Positions 17,265-26,527 of a stretch of DNA of 64,000 bases are shown here, one piece after another. The stretch spans positions 2,728,001-2,792,000 of the forward strand of contig NZ_CP084058.1 in NCBI RefSeq assembly GCF_020215645.1. Direction: 5' to 3'. The position numbers and the translations under genes were made by a program. Source of the DNA: Nonomuraea gerenzanensis. GTDB taxonomy: Bacteria > Actinomycetota > Actinomycetes > Streptosporangiales > Streptosporangiaceae. The stretch's first letter is position 1, and each line of letters begins with the position of its first letter. The notes under the pieces are model-generated. The model searched no databases. It was not told the DNA's origin and worked only from the letters and a program-made list of their open reading frames with translations.

Positions 17265-18071
17265 ATGCGGCCTCAATCGGTGATTCTCACCTTCCTCGGG
17301 GACCACGTGTACGGGCGCGGATTCTGTGTTTCCTCGCGGAGTTTCATCGAGGCGTTCGGCAAGGTGGGGATCTCGGAGGAGGCCACCCGCTCCACGCTGA
17401 CCCGGATGGTGCGCCGCGGGCTGCTGCGCCGGCAGCGCTGCGGCCGGCGCATGTTCTTCGGCCTCACCCCGACCAGCGCCGAGGTGCTCAAGGACGGCGA
17501 GCGGCGGCTGTGGCACAGCGGCGTGGTCAACGACGCCGACGAGGACAGGTGGACGCTGATCGGCTTCTCGCTGCCCGAGTCGTGGCAGCGGCAGCGGCAC
17601 GAGCTGCGCTCGCGGCTGGTCTGGGCCGGGTTCGGGCCGTTGCAGAACGGGTTGTGGATCGCTCCAGGCGAGGTGGACGCCACCGGCGTGGTCGAGGACC
17701 TGGGCGCCAACGTCCGCGTCTTCGCCGCCGAGCCGCGCCGGCCCACCGACATGCAGACCCTGGTGGGGGAGGCGTACGACCTGGCCGGGCTGGGCGAGCA
17801 GTACCGGGCGTTCCTGCGCCGCTGGGACCGGGCGGACCCGGCGCCGGAGGCGCCCGACGACCTGGGCCGGTCGCTGATGCTGCTCACCGGCTGGCTGCAG
17901 ATCATCAGGGCCGACCCGCGGCTGCCGCTGCGCTACCTGCCGGACGACTGGCCCGCCGAGAAGGCACAGCGGGTCTGCCACGCGCTGCACGAGCGGTTCA
18001 GGCCGCAGGCGGAGCGGATCGTGGCGGAGCTGCTCGACACGGTTCCCGATGAAAGTTCGGCAGAACCGTGA
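17265..18071 (+). CDS. PaaX family transcriptional repressor
   Basis: A 268-residue regulator. The N-terminal winged helix (VILTFLGDHVYGRGFCVSSR, then STLTRMVRRGLLRR) and the central Cas2-like/effector domain (RWTLIGFSLPES, RSRLVWAGFGPLQNGLWIAP) are the PaaX arrangement. PaaX-type repressors sense an aryl-CoA or acyl-CoA thioester and control genes for making and using it. That fits the acyl-CoA ligase downstream and the importer upstream. ATG 17265 with GGAGA upstream is preferred to the longer frame. It is the strongest hint to the pathway logic of this island. Confidence 0.88.
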   Translation: MRPQSVILTFLGDHVYGRGFCVSSRSFIEAFGKVGISEEATRSTLTRMVRRGLLRRQRCGRRMFFGLTPTSAEVLKDGERRLWHSGVVNDADEDRWTLIGFSLPESWQRQRHELRSRLVWAGFGPLQNGLWIAPGEVDATGVVEDLGANVRVFAAEPRRPTDMQTLVGEAYDLAGLGEQYRAFLRRWDRADPAPEAPDDLGRSLMLLTGWLQIIRADPRLPLRYLPDDWPAEKAQRVCHALHERFRPQAERIVAELLDTVPDESSAEP

Positions 18072-18097
18072 CAGCCATCGCAAATTGGCCTAATTTG
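18068..18097 (+). promoter_or_regulatory. Promoter with overlapping PaaX-type operator, CoA ligase gene
   Basis: GTGACA (18068-18073) and TAATTT (18091-18096) form -35/-10 boxes with 17-base spacing. The perfect inverted repeat CAAATT-GGCCT-AATTTG (18081-18097) covers the -10 box, so a bound repressor would occlude the polymerase. The right half matches the motif before paaX. Confidence 0.65.
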
Positions 18098-18114
18098 GGG
18101 TCCGGGAGTCGCCG

Positions 18115-19587
18115 ATGCGTAATCAGGGGATTGGCTCGTGGCCGGCACGCAGGGCACGCATGACGCCCGACGCCGTCGCGCTGTCGTACAAGGGAGATCA
18201 CTACACCTATCGTGACCTGCGCGATCGCGTGAACAGGCTGGCCAGTGCGCTCGGCGTGCGGCGCGGCGACCGGGTCGCGTTCCTCGGGGCCAACCAGCCC
18301 GCGATGGTGGAGACGCTCTTCGCGGCGGGGCTGCTGGGGGCCGTGTTCGTGCCGCTCAACACCCGGCTGACCGGGCCGGAGCTGCGCTACATCCTGGAGG
18401 ACGCCGATCCGGCGCTGCTCGTGCTGGGCGAGGAGCGCGACGGCGAGGGGCTGCCGGGGCGCCACCTGCGGGCCGCCGACTACGAGGCCCTGCTCGCCTC
18501 CGGCTCGCCCGAGCCGATCGACGAGCCGGTGAGCCAGGACGACGTGTGCCTGATCATGTACACCTCGGGCACCACGGGCCGGCCCAAGGGCGCCATGCTC
18601 ACTCACGGCAACCTCACCTGGAACACGGTCAACCTGCTCGTGGACGTCCCGCTGCGCCACGACGAGGTGGCGCTGATCGCCGCGCCCCTGTTCCACATCG
18701 CGGCCATGGGGCAGGCGCTGATCCCGACCGTGCTCAAGGGCGGGCGGGCGGTGCTGGAGCCGGCGTTCGACGTGGCGCGTGTCTTCGACCTGATCGAGGC
18801 GGAGCGGGTGACGCTGATCGCCGGGGTGCCGACCATGTTCCAGTTCCTCGCGGGCTCGTCGCGCTGGGTCGAAGCCGACCTGTCGAGCCTGCGGCACCTG
18901 CTGTGCGGGGGAGCGCCGGTGCCCGAGCCGCTGATCCAGGCCTACCAGGAGCGCGGGCTGACGTTCATGCAGGGGTACGGCATGACGGAGACCGCGCCCG
19001 GCGCCCTGTTCCTCGGCGCCGACCGCGTCACCAGCAAGGCCGGCACGGCCGGGGTGCCGTGCTTCTTCTCCGACGTGCGGCTGGTGGCGCCCGACGGCTC
19101 GCCCGCCGCACCGGGTCAGCCCGGCGAGCTGTACGTGCAGGGCCCCAACGTGATGCCCGGCTACTGGCGGCGCCCGGAGGCGAGCGCCGAGGTGCTGTCG
19201 GCGGACGGGTGGTTCCGCTCGGGCGACATCGGCGTGGCCGACGAGGACGGGTACGTGCGCATCTCCGACCGTGTCAAGGACATGATCATCTCTGGTGGGG
19301 AGAACATCTACCCCGCCGAGGTGGAGAGCGTGTTGTACGAGCACACCGCGGTCGCCGAGTGCGCGGTGATCGGCGTGCCGGACGAGCGATGGGGCGAGGT
19401 GGGCAAGGCGCTGATCGTGCTGCGGCCCGGCGCGACGGCCTCGCCGGAGGAGCTGCTGAAGCACCTCGACGGCCGCCTGGCCCGCTACAAGGTCCCCAAA
19501 CACGTGCACTTCGTGGCCGAACTGCCCAAGAACGCGGCGGGCAAGCTCCTCAAGGCCCCGCTGAGAAAGCTCTACGGACAAGGATGA
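18115..19587 (+). CDS. AMP-dependent acyl/aryl-CoA ligase
   Basis: A 490-residue adenylate-forming enzyme that activates a carboxylic acid with ATP and joins it to CoA. Visible motifs are the phosphate loop YTSGTTGRPKG at 149-159, MQGYGMTETAPG, the hinge SGDIGVADEDGYVRISDR, GGENIYPAEVE, and the C-terminal catalytic lysine Lys477 in NAAGKLLK. Chain type (fatty, cinnamate or benzoate) is not fixed by these motifs. The PaaX regulator suggests its thioester product may be the inducer. It begins 43 bases after paaX, with its own promoter and operator. Confidence 0.9.
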   Translation: MRNQGIGSWPARRARMTPDAVALSYKGDHYTYRDLRDRVNRLASALGVRRGDRVAFLGANQPAMVETLFAAGLLGAVFVPLNTRLTGPELRYILEDADPALLVLGEERDGEGLPGRHLRAADYEALLASGSPEPIDEPVSQDDVCLIMYTSGTTGRPKGAMLTHGNLTWNTVNLLVDVPLRHDEVALIAAPLFHIAAMGQALIPTVLKGGRAVLEPAFDVARVFDLIEAERVTLIAGVPTMFQFLAGSSRWVEADLSSLRHLLCGGAPVPEPLIQAYQERGLTFMQGYGMTETAPGALFLGADRVTSKAGTAGVPCFFSDVRLVAPDGSPAAPGQPGELYVQGPNVMPGYWRRPEASAEVLSADGWFRSGDIGVADEDGYVRISDRVKDMIISGGENIYPAEVESVLYEHTAVAECAVIGVPDERWGEVGKALIVLRPGATASPEELLKHLDGRLARYKVPKHVHFVAELPKNAAGKLLKAPLRKLYGQG

Positions 19588-19593
19588 TCCATC

Positions 19594-20697
19594 ATGCGTA
19601 CCTCACCGCCCTTCCGTGCCGACCACGTCGGCAGCCTGCTCCGCCCCGCCGAGCTGCTGCACGCCCGCCAGACCCTCACCGGTGACGCGCTGCGCGAGGC
19701 CGAGGACGCGGCGATCAGGGACGTGGTGCGCAAACAGCGGGACGCGGGCCTGCAGAGCGCGACCGACGGCGAGTACCGCCGGGCCTCCTGGCACATGGAC
19801 TTCATCTACCAGCTCGACGGCGTCGGCCAGGCCGACGACGAGCACATCACGGTGCGCTTCCACAACGCGGAGGGGGACCTGGAGTACACCCCCGCCGCGC
19901 TGCGCGTGCACGACCGGATCCGGCTGCGCGAGCCGATCTTCGCCGACGACTTCATGTTCCTGCGCGAGACCGTCTCCGGCGGGGTCACGCCCAAGCTGAC
20001 CATCCCGTCGCCCAGCATGGTGCACTACCGGGGCGGGCCCGCCGCGATCGATCCCCAGGTGTACCCGGACGTGGAGGAGTTCTGGCGCGACCTGAGCGCC
20101 GCCTACGCCGAGCAGGTACGCAGGATCGGCGCGCTGGGGTGCACGTACCTGCAGTTCGACGACACCAGCCTGGCCTACCTGAACGACCCGTCGCAGCGGG
20201 CCGAGCTGGCCGAGCGCGGCGACGACGCCGACCACCTGCACCTGCGCTACATCAAGCAGATCAACGCCGCGCTCGCCGCCAAGCCCGCCGGCATGACGAT
20301 CACCACGCACATGTGCCGGGGGAACTTCCGCTCCTCCTGGGTCGCCTCGGGCGGCTACGACTTCGTGGCCGAGGCGCTGTTCAACGAGCTGAAGGTGGAC
20401 GGCTTCTTCCTGGAGTTCGACGACGAGCGGTCGGGCGGCTTCGAGCCGCTGCGGTTCGTGCCGCCGGGCAAGATGGTGGTGCTCGGGCTGGTCACGACCA
20501 AGCGGGGCGAGCTGGAGTCGAAGGACGCGCTCAAGCGGCGGATCGACGAGGCGGCCAAGTTCGTCGACCTGGATCAGCTCTGCCTGTCGCCGCAGTGCGG
20601 CTTCTCCTCCACGGTGGAGGGGAACGCGCTGACGGAGGAGCAGCAGTTCGCCAAGATCCGGCTGATCGTCGAGACGGCTCAGGAGGTCTGGGGCTGA
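19594..20697 (+). CDS. MetE C-terminal-like zinc methyltransferase family protein
   Basis: A 367-residue stand-alone TIM barrel of the cobalamin-independent methionine synthase family. Zinc ligands are visible: His239 and Cys241 (THMCRGN), Glu274 (FFLEFDDE) and Cys335 (LSPQCGF). It starts FRADHVGSLLRP, typical of the short MetE-like proteins. Without the MetE N-terminal half it is unlikely to be the main methionine synthase. Relatives transfer methyl or alkyl groups to thiols, for example epoxyalkane:CoM transferase. It follows the CoA ligase by six bases and its 3' end overlaps the convergent hydrolase by 19 bases, so it belongs to the PaaX island. Confidence 0.85.
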   Translation: MRTSPPFRADHVGSLLRPAELLHARQTLTGDALREAEDAAIRDVVRKQRDAGLQSATDGEYRRASWHMDFIYQLDGVGQADDEHITVRFHNAEGDLEYTPAALRVHDRIRLREPIFADDFMFLRETVSGGVTPKLTIPSPSMVHYRGGPAAIDPQVYPDVEEFWRDLSAAYAEQVRRIGALGCTYLQFDDTSLAYLNDPSQRAELAERGDDADHLHLRYIKQINAALAAKPAGMTITTHMCRGNFRSSWVASGGYDFVAEALFNELKVDGFFLEFDDERSGGFEPLRFVPPGKMVVLGLVTTKRGELESKDALKRRIDEAAKFVDLDQLCLSPQCGFSSTVEGNALTEEQQFAKIRLIVETAQEVWG

Positions 20698-21461
20698 AGC
20701 ACCCCGTCGAGGAACCCCCTGACGGTCTCGGCGAGCGGCTGCCGGTGGTCGGACAGCGCGTGGTCGGTGGGCCACTCGCGCTGTTCGGCCCCCCGGTAGG
20801 CCGCCACCAGCGGCCGGTGGTGCAGCCGCGCCGGTGACACCGGGTCGTCGGGGCTGCCGATCAGCAGGACCGGCCGACCGGCGAGCCGGGGCGCCAGGCC
20901 GGCCAGGCTCCACCGCTCGCCCGCCCGCTCCATCTCCGCCACCAGCGCCTCGCCACTCGTCCCGCGCAGGGGCAGCAGGTCCTCCCCGAACGCCTCGACG
21001 TACCGGGCGCGGCTCGCGGCGTCGAGCGAGCGGGCCACCGCGCCGAAGTCGAACCCCGCCACCGACACGACGGCGGCGACGGACGGGTCGGCGGCGGCGG
21101 TCATCAGCGCGGCGAATCCGCCCGCGCTGTGCCCGAACAACGCCAGCCGCCCGGGGTCGAGCCGGTGCGCGGCGGCGAACTGCTCGGCGCGCACGGCACG
21201 GGCCACGGCGGCGGCGTCCTCCAGCACGTTCGCCCACGACCAGGTGCCGCCCATGCCCCAGGAGCCCCGGTAGTGGAAGGCGACGGCGGCGTAACCCGCC
21301 GAGCGCAGCGCCTGGGCCACGTCCAGATTGCGCTCGTTGCCCGGGAAACCCTGCAAGAAGAGCACGACGGGGTGCGGCCCCGGCCCGGACGGCAGGTGCA
21401 GCAGCCCGGCGAGGGGCACACCGCCGCTCTCGAACGTCACGGCGGGGGTGGCTGCGCGCAT
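20679..21461 (-). CDS. Alpha/beta hydrolase (serine hydrolase, BAAT/DLH-like)
   Basis: A 260-residue cytoplasmic hydrolase without signal peptide. The nucleophile elbow is GHSAGGF (LALFGHSAGGFAAL), the acid is in IGSPDDPVSP, and the histidine is in WPTDHALSDHR. The early FLQGFPGNERN supplies the oxyanion region. Substrate is not predictable. It diverges from a TetR gene; a strong palindrome in the gap suggests repression by that TetR. Its last 19 bases overlap the convergent MetE-like gene. Confidence 0.85.
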   Translation of the reverse strand: MRAATPAVTFESGGVPLAGLLHLPSGPGPHPVVLFLQGFPGNERNLDVAQALRSAGYAAVAFHYRGSWGMGGTWSWANVLEDAAAVARAVRAEQFAAAHRLDPGRLALFGHSAGGFAALMTAAADPSVAAVVSVAGFDFGAVARSLDAASRARYVEAFGEDLLPLRGTSGEALVAEMERAGERWSLAGLAPRLAGRPVLLIGSPDDPVSPARLHHRPLVAAYRGAEQREWPTDHALSDHRQPLAETVRGFLDGVLQPQTS

Positions 21462-21476
21462 GATGATCCTCCCTAG

Positions 21477-21512
21477 ATCGAACCGATCGGTACGATAGCA
21501 GGGATCGAACCG
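21477..21512. promoter_or_regulatory. TetR operator region with near-perfect palindrome
   Basis: ATCGAACCGATCGGTACGAT (21477-21496) is palindromic at 18 of 20 positions. A second GATCGAACCG half-site starts at 21503. They lie midway between the divergent hydrolase and TetR genes, as expected for a shared operator. Confidence 0.7.
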
Positions 21513-21529
21513 CTGAGTACCATCTAGGG

Positions 21530-22123
21530 GTGCCAGTACCGAAGGGAAGCACCCTGGACCCCGAGCGGACCCGGGCGACGATCATCGAGACGGTCATGCC
21601 GATCCTGTACGAGCGCGGCCTCGACGGCGTCGGCGTGGCGGAGCTGTGCGCCGTCACCGGGGTGTCGAAGGAGACGCTCTACCGGCACTTCGGCTCCAAG
21701 GAGGGGCTGATCGAGGCGGTGCTGGAGGCGCGCAGCGAGCGCGTGACCCGCTGGCTGCGCACGGCCGCGGAGTCGGCCGGCGAGGAGCCCGCCGACCAGC
21801 TCGCCGCCGTGTTCGACGCCCTGCTGGAGTGGCACGGCGAGCCCGGCTTCCGCGGCTGCGCGCTGCTCAACGCCGCCGCCCAGCACCACGACGCGCCCGA
21901 GCTGGACCTGGTGGGGCGGCACCTCGAACGCCGGCTGGCGCTGCTCACCGAGATCGCCACGAGGGCGGGGGCGGGCGATCCGGGGGCGCTGGCCCGCCAG
22001 TGGCTCGTCCTGGTGACCGGCTGCACCGTCGTCGCCGATCAGCATCCGGGCACGCGCGACGCCGCGCGGCTCGCCCGCGAGGCCGCGCTCGCCCTGCTGA
22101 CGGCGGCCCGGGCCGGCGCTTAG
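21530..22123 (+). CDS. TetR family transcriptional regulator
   Basis: A 197-residue repressor. The DNA-binding domain contains LDGVGVAELCAVTGVSKETL, then YRHFGSKEGLIEAVLEAR. The C-terminal region with EWHGEPGFRGCALLNAAAQ is shared by a common TetR subgroup that responds to electrophiles or small organics. It is divergent from the alpha/beta hydrolase gene, with a palindromic operator in between. The start is GTG 21530; the ribosome site is weak. Confidence 0.87.
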   Translation: MPVPKGSTLDPERTRATIIETVMPILYERGLDGVGVAELCAVTGVSKETLYRHFGSKEGLIEAVLEARSERVTRWLRTAAESAGEEPADQLAAVFDALLEWHGEPGFRGCALLNAAAQHHDAPELDLVGRHLERRLALLTEIATRAGAGDPGALARQWLVLVTGCTVVADQHPGTRDAARLAREAALALLTAARAGA

Positions 22124-22142
22124 CCGGCGAGCGGGAAGTGGT

Positions 22143-22180
22143 GCGGCACCTCCCGAGCCCGGAGCTTCGGGAGATGCCGC
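22143..22180. terminator. Terminator hairpin between convergent genes
   Basis: GCGGCACCTCCCGA (22143-22156) pairs with TCGGGAGATGCCGC (22167-22180) over 14 bp with a single mismatch, around a 10-base loop. It sits after the TetR gene and before the end of the convergent epoxide hydrolase gene. Confidence 0.75.
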
Positions 22181-22250
22181 CGATCAGCGGGCGCGACCGG
22201 CCGGCGGCGGGGCCCCGCGCCCGTCGCCGCTCGCTCGCGCGCCGGTCCGG

Positions 22251-23468
22251 TCACCGCATGGCGCGGAAGCCGTCGCGCAGCTCGCGGGTGAGCAGCCGCG
22301 GCTGCTCCCAGGCCGCGAAGTGCCCGCCCTCGTCCAGGCGGTTGTAGTGGACGAGCCGGGGATAGGCCTGCTCAGTCCAGCTCTTCGGGGCCTGGTAGAG
22401 CTCGTCGGGGAAGACGCTCACGGCGACGGGGATCGACACGCCCTTGACCGCGAAGAACGGGACGGTGTTCTCCGCGTAGAGCCGCGCCGCGGAGATCGCC
22501 GTCCTGGTCAGCCAGAAGTGTGTGATGTTGTCGAGGACGTCGTCGCGCGTCAGGCCCACGGCCTCGCCGGCGAAGCTGCGGGAGATCAGGTCCAGGCTGG
22601 CCGCGTCATGGTCGAGCATGAACGCCGCGAGCCCCACGGGCGAGTCCATGAGCCCCGTCAGCGTCTGCGGGCGCGTGGCCATCATGAGGGCGTAGGCGAC
22701 GTGCTTCCAGAAGAAGTCGAGCTGCTCGCAGGTGCGCAGCTCCTCCTGTGACAGGCCGGGCGGCAGGGACGCCAGGGCGTTGCCGGCGCCGGTGATGTCG
22801 CCCTGGAACAGCTTGTCGATCTCGGGCGGGACGACGCCGGGCATGTTGGTGTGGATGCCGAGCAGCCCGTCCGGCTCGTCGGCCGCCATCAGGTCCACGA
22901 CGAGCGCGCCCCAGTCGCCGCCCTGGGCCACGAACCGCTGGTAGCCCAGGCGCCTCATCAGCTCCGGATAGGCGCGGGCGATGCGCGCCGGGCCCCAGCC
23001 GGGCGTCGCGGGCTTGCCTGAGAACCCGTAGCCGGGCATGGACGGGATCACCACGTGGAAGGCGTCCGCCGCGGTGCCGCCGTGCGCCGTCGGATCGGTG
23101 AGCGGCTCGATGAGCTTGAGCTGTTCGATGACCGAGCCGGGCCACCCGTGGCAGACGATCAGCGGCAGGGCGTTCTCGTGCTTGGAGCGGACGTGGATAA
23201 AGTGGATGTCCAGCCCGTCGATCTCGGTGACGAAGTTCGGCAGCGCGCCGAGCCTCGCCTCGCACCTGCGCCAGTCGTACTCGTCGGCCCAGTAGCGGGC
23301 GAGCTCCTGGACGGTCGCGAGCTGCACGCCCTGCGACTGGTCGGCGACGGTCTCCCTCTCCGGCCAGCGGGTCGCCGCGATGCGAGCGCGCAGGTCCTGG
23401 AGCTCGCGCTCGGGGACGACGGGGATCGTGAAGGGGCGGATCGCGGCGGACCCGGTCGTGACAGACAT
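22251..23468 (-). CDS. Epoxide hydrolase family protein (EHN-type)
   Basis: A 405-residue alpha/beta hydrolase of the microsomal epoxide-hydrolase-like group. The N-terminal EHN region is PFTIPVVPERELQDLRARIA. Oxyanion HGWPGS, nucleophile Asp in QGGDWGALV and catalytic His in DEGGHFAAWEQP are visible. Such enzymes open epoxides to diols, although many actinobacterial members have unknown substrates. ATG 23468 follows GAGGAGA six bases upstream; the upstream part of the frame is not translated from a good site. It is divergent from the second large LuxR regulator and may be its target. Confidence 0.88.
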   Translation of the reverse strand: MSVTTGSAAIRPFTIPVVPERELQDLRARIAATRWPERETVADQSQGVQLATVQELARYWADEYDWRRCEARLGALPNFVTEIDGLDIHFIHVRSKHENALPLIVCHGWPGSVIEQLKLIEPLTDPTAHGGTAADAFHVVIPSMPGYGFSGKPATPGWGPARIARAYPELMRRLGYQRFVAQGGDWGALVVDLMAADEPDGLLGIHTNMPGVVPPEIDKLFQGDITGAGNALASLPPGLSQEELRTCEQLDFFWKHVAYALMMATRPQTLTGLMDSPVGLAAFMLDHDAASLDLISRSFAGEAVGLTRDDVLDNITHFWLTRTAISAARLYAENTVPFFAVKGVSIPVAVSVFPDELYQAPKSWTEQAYPRLVHYNRLDEGGHFAAWEQPRLLTRELRDGFRAMR

Positions 23469-23686
23469 GGATGTCTCCTCGGTCGGCAGGCGGCCCTGTG
23501 CCGCCTGGCCCGATGACGATCCCGCAGGTGGAAGAGCCATCGCCCCAGGGGGAATCACGGGGATCGCCCCCGTGGCAGCAAACTTCGCAAAACTGTCGAA
23601 ACACTCCTAAGCGGACTAAAATCAAGAGAGCATGACCCGTCGTGGCCGCGCAGAGCCTGCTGCGGCGTGCCAGGAAGGTCGAGCCC

Positions 23687-26509
23687 ATGGGCGTGTTCGC
23701 CACCATCGACACCCGAGCGGCACTGCGAGGCCGCGATCGCGAGCTGGCCGCGCTGGAGCGGGCCCTGGCCACGGCACGGTCGGGGAACAGCGCGGTCCTG
23801 GTGCTGCGGGGCGAGGCGGGCATCGGCAAGACCGCGCTGCTGGAGCACACGACGCGCCGGGCCACCGGGTTTCGGATCTCCGGCATCGCCGGTGTCCAAT
23901 CGGAGATGGAGCTGGCGTTCGCGGGCCTGCACCAGCTCTGCGGGCCGCTGCTGGACGGGCTCGACGCCCTGCCGGGGCCGCAGCGTGACGCCCTGTCGGT
24001 CGCGTTCGGGATGCGGGAGGGCGAGGCGCCCAGCCGGTTCCTGGTGGGGCTGGCCGTGCTCGGCCTGCTGGCTCGCGCCGGCCGGGCCCGGCCGCTGCTC
24101 GTCCTCGTCGATGACGCGCAGTGGCTCGACGACGGGTCCGCGCAGGTGCTGGCGTTCGTGGCCAGGCGCCTGATGGCCGAGCAGGTGGCACTGATCTTCG
24201 CGGTCCGTGAGCCCGCGGACATGCGGGACCTGGCGGGGCTGCCGGAGCTGACCGTCGAGGGCCTCGACGAGGCCGATGCCCGCGCCCTGCTGGCCTCGGC
24301 CGCGCACGTGCCGCTCGACCCGCCGGTACGCGACCGGATCGTCGCCGAGGCGCACGGCAACCCGATGGCCCTGCTGCACCTGCCCCGCGCCCTGGCCCCC
24401 GCCGAGCTGGCGGGGGGCTTCTGGCTGCCCGGCAGGCAGCCCCTGGAGCGGCGCCTGGAGAACGCCTTCCATCAGCGGTTCCGCGCGCTTCCTGAGGACA
24501 GCCGCCGGCTCCTGCTGATCGCCGCGGCCGAGCCCACCGGCGACGCCGGCCTGTTGTGGCGGGCGGCGACCCTCCTGGGGACACCGGCGCGGGCCGCCGT
24601 GCCCGCGGAGGCCGACGGGCTCGTCGAGCTCGCCGCCGGCGTGCGCTTCCACCACCCGCTGGTGCGCTCCGCGATCTACCAGCGGGCGGCCGCCCCGGAC
24701 CGCCGGGCCGTGCACCGGGCGCTGGCACAGGCCACCGATCCCGATCGCGATCCCGACCGCCGGGCGTGGCATCGCGCCCACGCCGCCGCCCGTCCCGACG
24801 AGAGCATCGCCGCCGAGCTGGAGCGCTCGGCAGGCCGGGCGCACGCCAGGGGAGGAGCCGCCGCGGCGGCGGCCTTCCTGCGCCGGGCGGCGGAGCTGAC
24901 ACCCGACCCCGCCCTCCGAGTCGCCCGCACGCTGGACGCCGCCCAGGCCGCGATCGACGCCGGCGGACCGGCCCAGGCCGACGCCCTGCTCGCCGCCGCC
25001 GAGGCAGGCCCGCTCGACGACCTGCGCCGGGCCCGGCTCGAACGGCTGCGCGCCCGGCTGGTGTTCGCCAAGGAGCGCGGGAACGACGCGCCCCGCCTCC
25101 TGCTCGCCGCCGCGCGCCGGCTGGCGCCGCTGGACGCCGCCCTCGCCAGGGACACCCTGCTGGAGGCGGTCGGCGCCGCGATCTTCGCCGGCCGGCTCAG
25201 CACCGGCCCCGGACAGCGGGAGGTGGCCGAGGCGGCCCGCGCCGGCCCACCGCCGCCCGCGCCGCCGCGCATGGTGGACGTTCTGCTCGACAGCATGGCC
25301 GGTCTGATCGTCGACGGCCCCGCCGCCGGCGCCCCCGCGCTCCGGCACGCGCTGGATCTCGTGCGCGAGCAGCGCGAGCCCGGCCTGACGGACGCGGAAC
25401 GGCGCCGGCTGTGGCTGGCGTTCCGGGTGACGCCCGAGCCCATCGCGCCCGAGCTGTGGGACGACGCCGCCTGGCAGGAGCTGGCCGAGGGCGCCGTCGC
25501 CAGCGCCCGCCAGGCGGGGGCGCTGTCCGTCCTGCCGATGGCGCTGACCTACCAGGCGGGGTTCCTGCTGCACGCCGGAGAGTTCGACGCCGCGGCGGCG
25601 CTCATCGACGAGGCCACGGCGATCTCCGAGGCGACCGGCGGCGCCCCCATGATGTACACGTCCCTGGTGCTGGCAGCCTGGCGTGACGAGGAGGGCGAGG
25701 CGCTCGACCACATCAGGACGACCGCCCTGGAGGTGGGGGCACGAGGGGAGGGCCGTGCCCTCGGCCTGGCCGAGTACGCCACCGCGGTCCTCTACAACGG
25801 CCTCGGCCGTTACGACGCCGCGCTGGCGGCGGCCAGGCGGGCCTGCCAGTACGAGGATCTGGGGTTCTACGGCTGGGCGCTGGCCGAGCTCATCGAGGCC
25901 GCCGTCCGCTGCGGGCAGCCGGAGCTCGCCGAGCCGGCGCTGGAGTCGCTCACCGAGCGCACGCGAGTCAGCGGCACCGAGTGGGCGCTGGGCATGGCGG
26001 CCCGCTCGCGGGCGCTGCTGAGCGGCGGGGATGCCGACGCGCTCTACCGGGAGGCCATCGAGCATCTGGACCGCTGCCGGGTCACACTGCACCTGGCCCG
26101 CGCCCGGCTGCTGTACGGCGAATGGCTGCGGCGGCGCAACCGCCGCCAGGAGAGCCGCGCCCAGCTGCGCCCGGCGCACGAGACGTTCAGCGGGGCCGGA
26201 GCGCGCTGCTTCGCCGAACGCGCGAGGCGTGAGTTGCTGGCGACCGGGGAGACCGTCCGCAAGCGCACCGTCTCCACGGCGGCGGAGCTGACCAGCCAGG
26301 AGGCGCAGATCGCGGGGCTGGCCAGGCTCGGGCACACCAACGACGAGATCGCCGCCCGGCTGTTCATCAGCCCGCGCACGGTGGAATGGCATCTGGGCAA
26401 CGTCTTCGCCAAGCTGGGGGTCAGCTCCCGTCGGCATCTGCGGGCGGCGCTGGCCGCGCCGAAGCCGCCGACCGCCCAGCGCGGCCATCCGCTGACCCGC
26501 CGTCCGTAG
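23687..26509 (+). CDS. Large ATP-binding LuxR (LAL-type) transcriptional regulator
   Basis: A 940-residue protein with an N-terminal ATPase (Walker A GEAGIGKT, Walker B LLVLVDDAQWLDD), a long alanine/arginine-rich helical middle, and a C-terminal LuxR helix-turn-helix (LTSQEAQIAGLARLGHTNDE, then LFISPRTVEWHLGNVFAKLG). ATG 23687 is preferred because AGGAAGG lies eight bases upstream; the frame is open from GTG 23642. It lies divergent to the epoxide hydrolase gene across a 218-base gap, suggesting control of it. It shares the architecture of the regulator at 9745 but little evident sequence identity outside the motifs. Confidence 0.9.
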   Translation: MGVFATIDTRAALRGRDRELAALERALATARSGNSAVLVLRGEAGIGKTALLEHTTRRATGFRISGIAGVQSEMELAFAGLHQLCGPLLDGLDALPGPQRDALSVAFGMREGEAPSRFLVGLAVLGLLARAGRARPLLVLVDDAQWLDDGSAQVLAFVARRLMAEQVALIFAVREPADMRDLAGLPELTVEGLDEADARALLASAAHVPLDPPVRDRIVAEAHGNPMALLHLPRALAPAELAGGFWLPGRQPLERRLENAFHQRFRALPEDSRRLLLIAAAEPTGDAGLLWRAATLLGTPARAAVPAEADGLVELAAGVRFHHPLVRSAIYQRAAAPDRRAVHRALAQATDPDRDPDRRAWHRAHAAARPDESIAAELERSAGRAHARGGAAAAAAFLRRAAELTPDPALRVARTLDAAQAAIDAGGPAQADALLAAAEAGPLDDLRRARLERLRARLVFAKERGNDAPRLLLAAARRLAPLDAALARDTLLEAVGAAIFAGRLSTGPGQREVAEAARAGPPPPAPPRMVDVLLDSMAGLIVDGPAAGAPALRHALDLVREQREPGLTDAERRRLWLAFRVTPEPIAPELWDDAAWQELAEGAVASARQAGALSVLPMALTYQAGFLLHAGEFDAAAALIDEATAISEATGGAPMMYTSLVLAAWRDEEGEALDHIRTTALEVGARGEGRALGLAEYATAVLYNGLGRYDAALAAARRACQYEDLGFYGWALAELIEAAVRCGQPELAEPALESLTERTRVSGTEWALGMAARSRALLSGGDADALYREAIEHLDRCRVTLHLARARLLYGEWLRRRNRRQESRAQLRPAHETFSGAGARCFAERARRELLATGETVRKRTVSTAAELTSQEAQIAGLARLGHTNDEIAARLFISPRTVEWHLGNVFAKLGVSSRRHLRAALAAPKPPTAQRGHPLTRRP

Positions 26510-26527
26510 CGATGCCGGGACCGCCGG

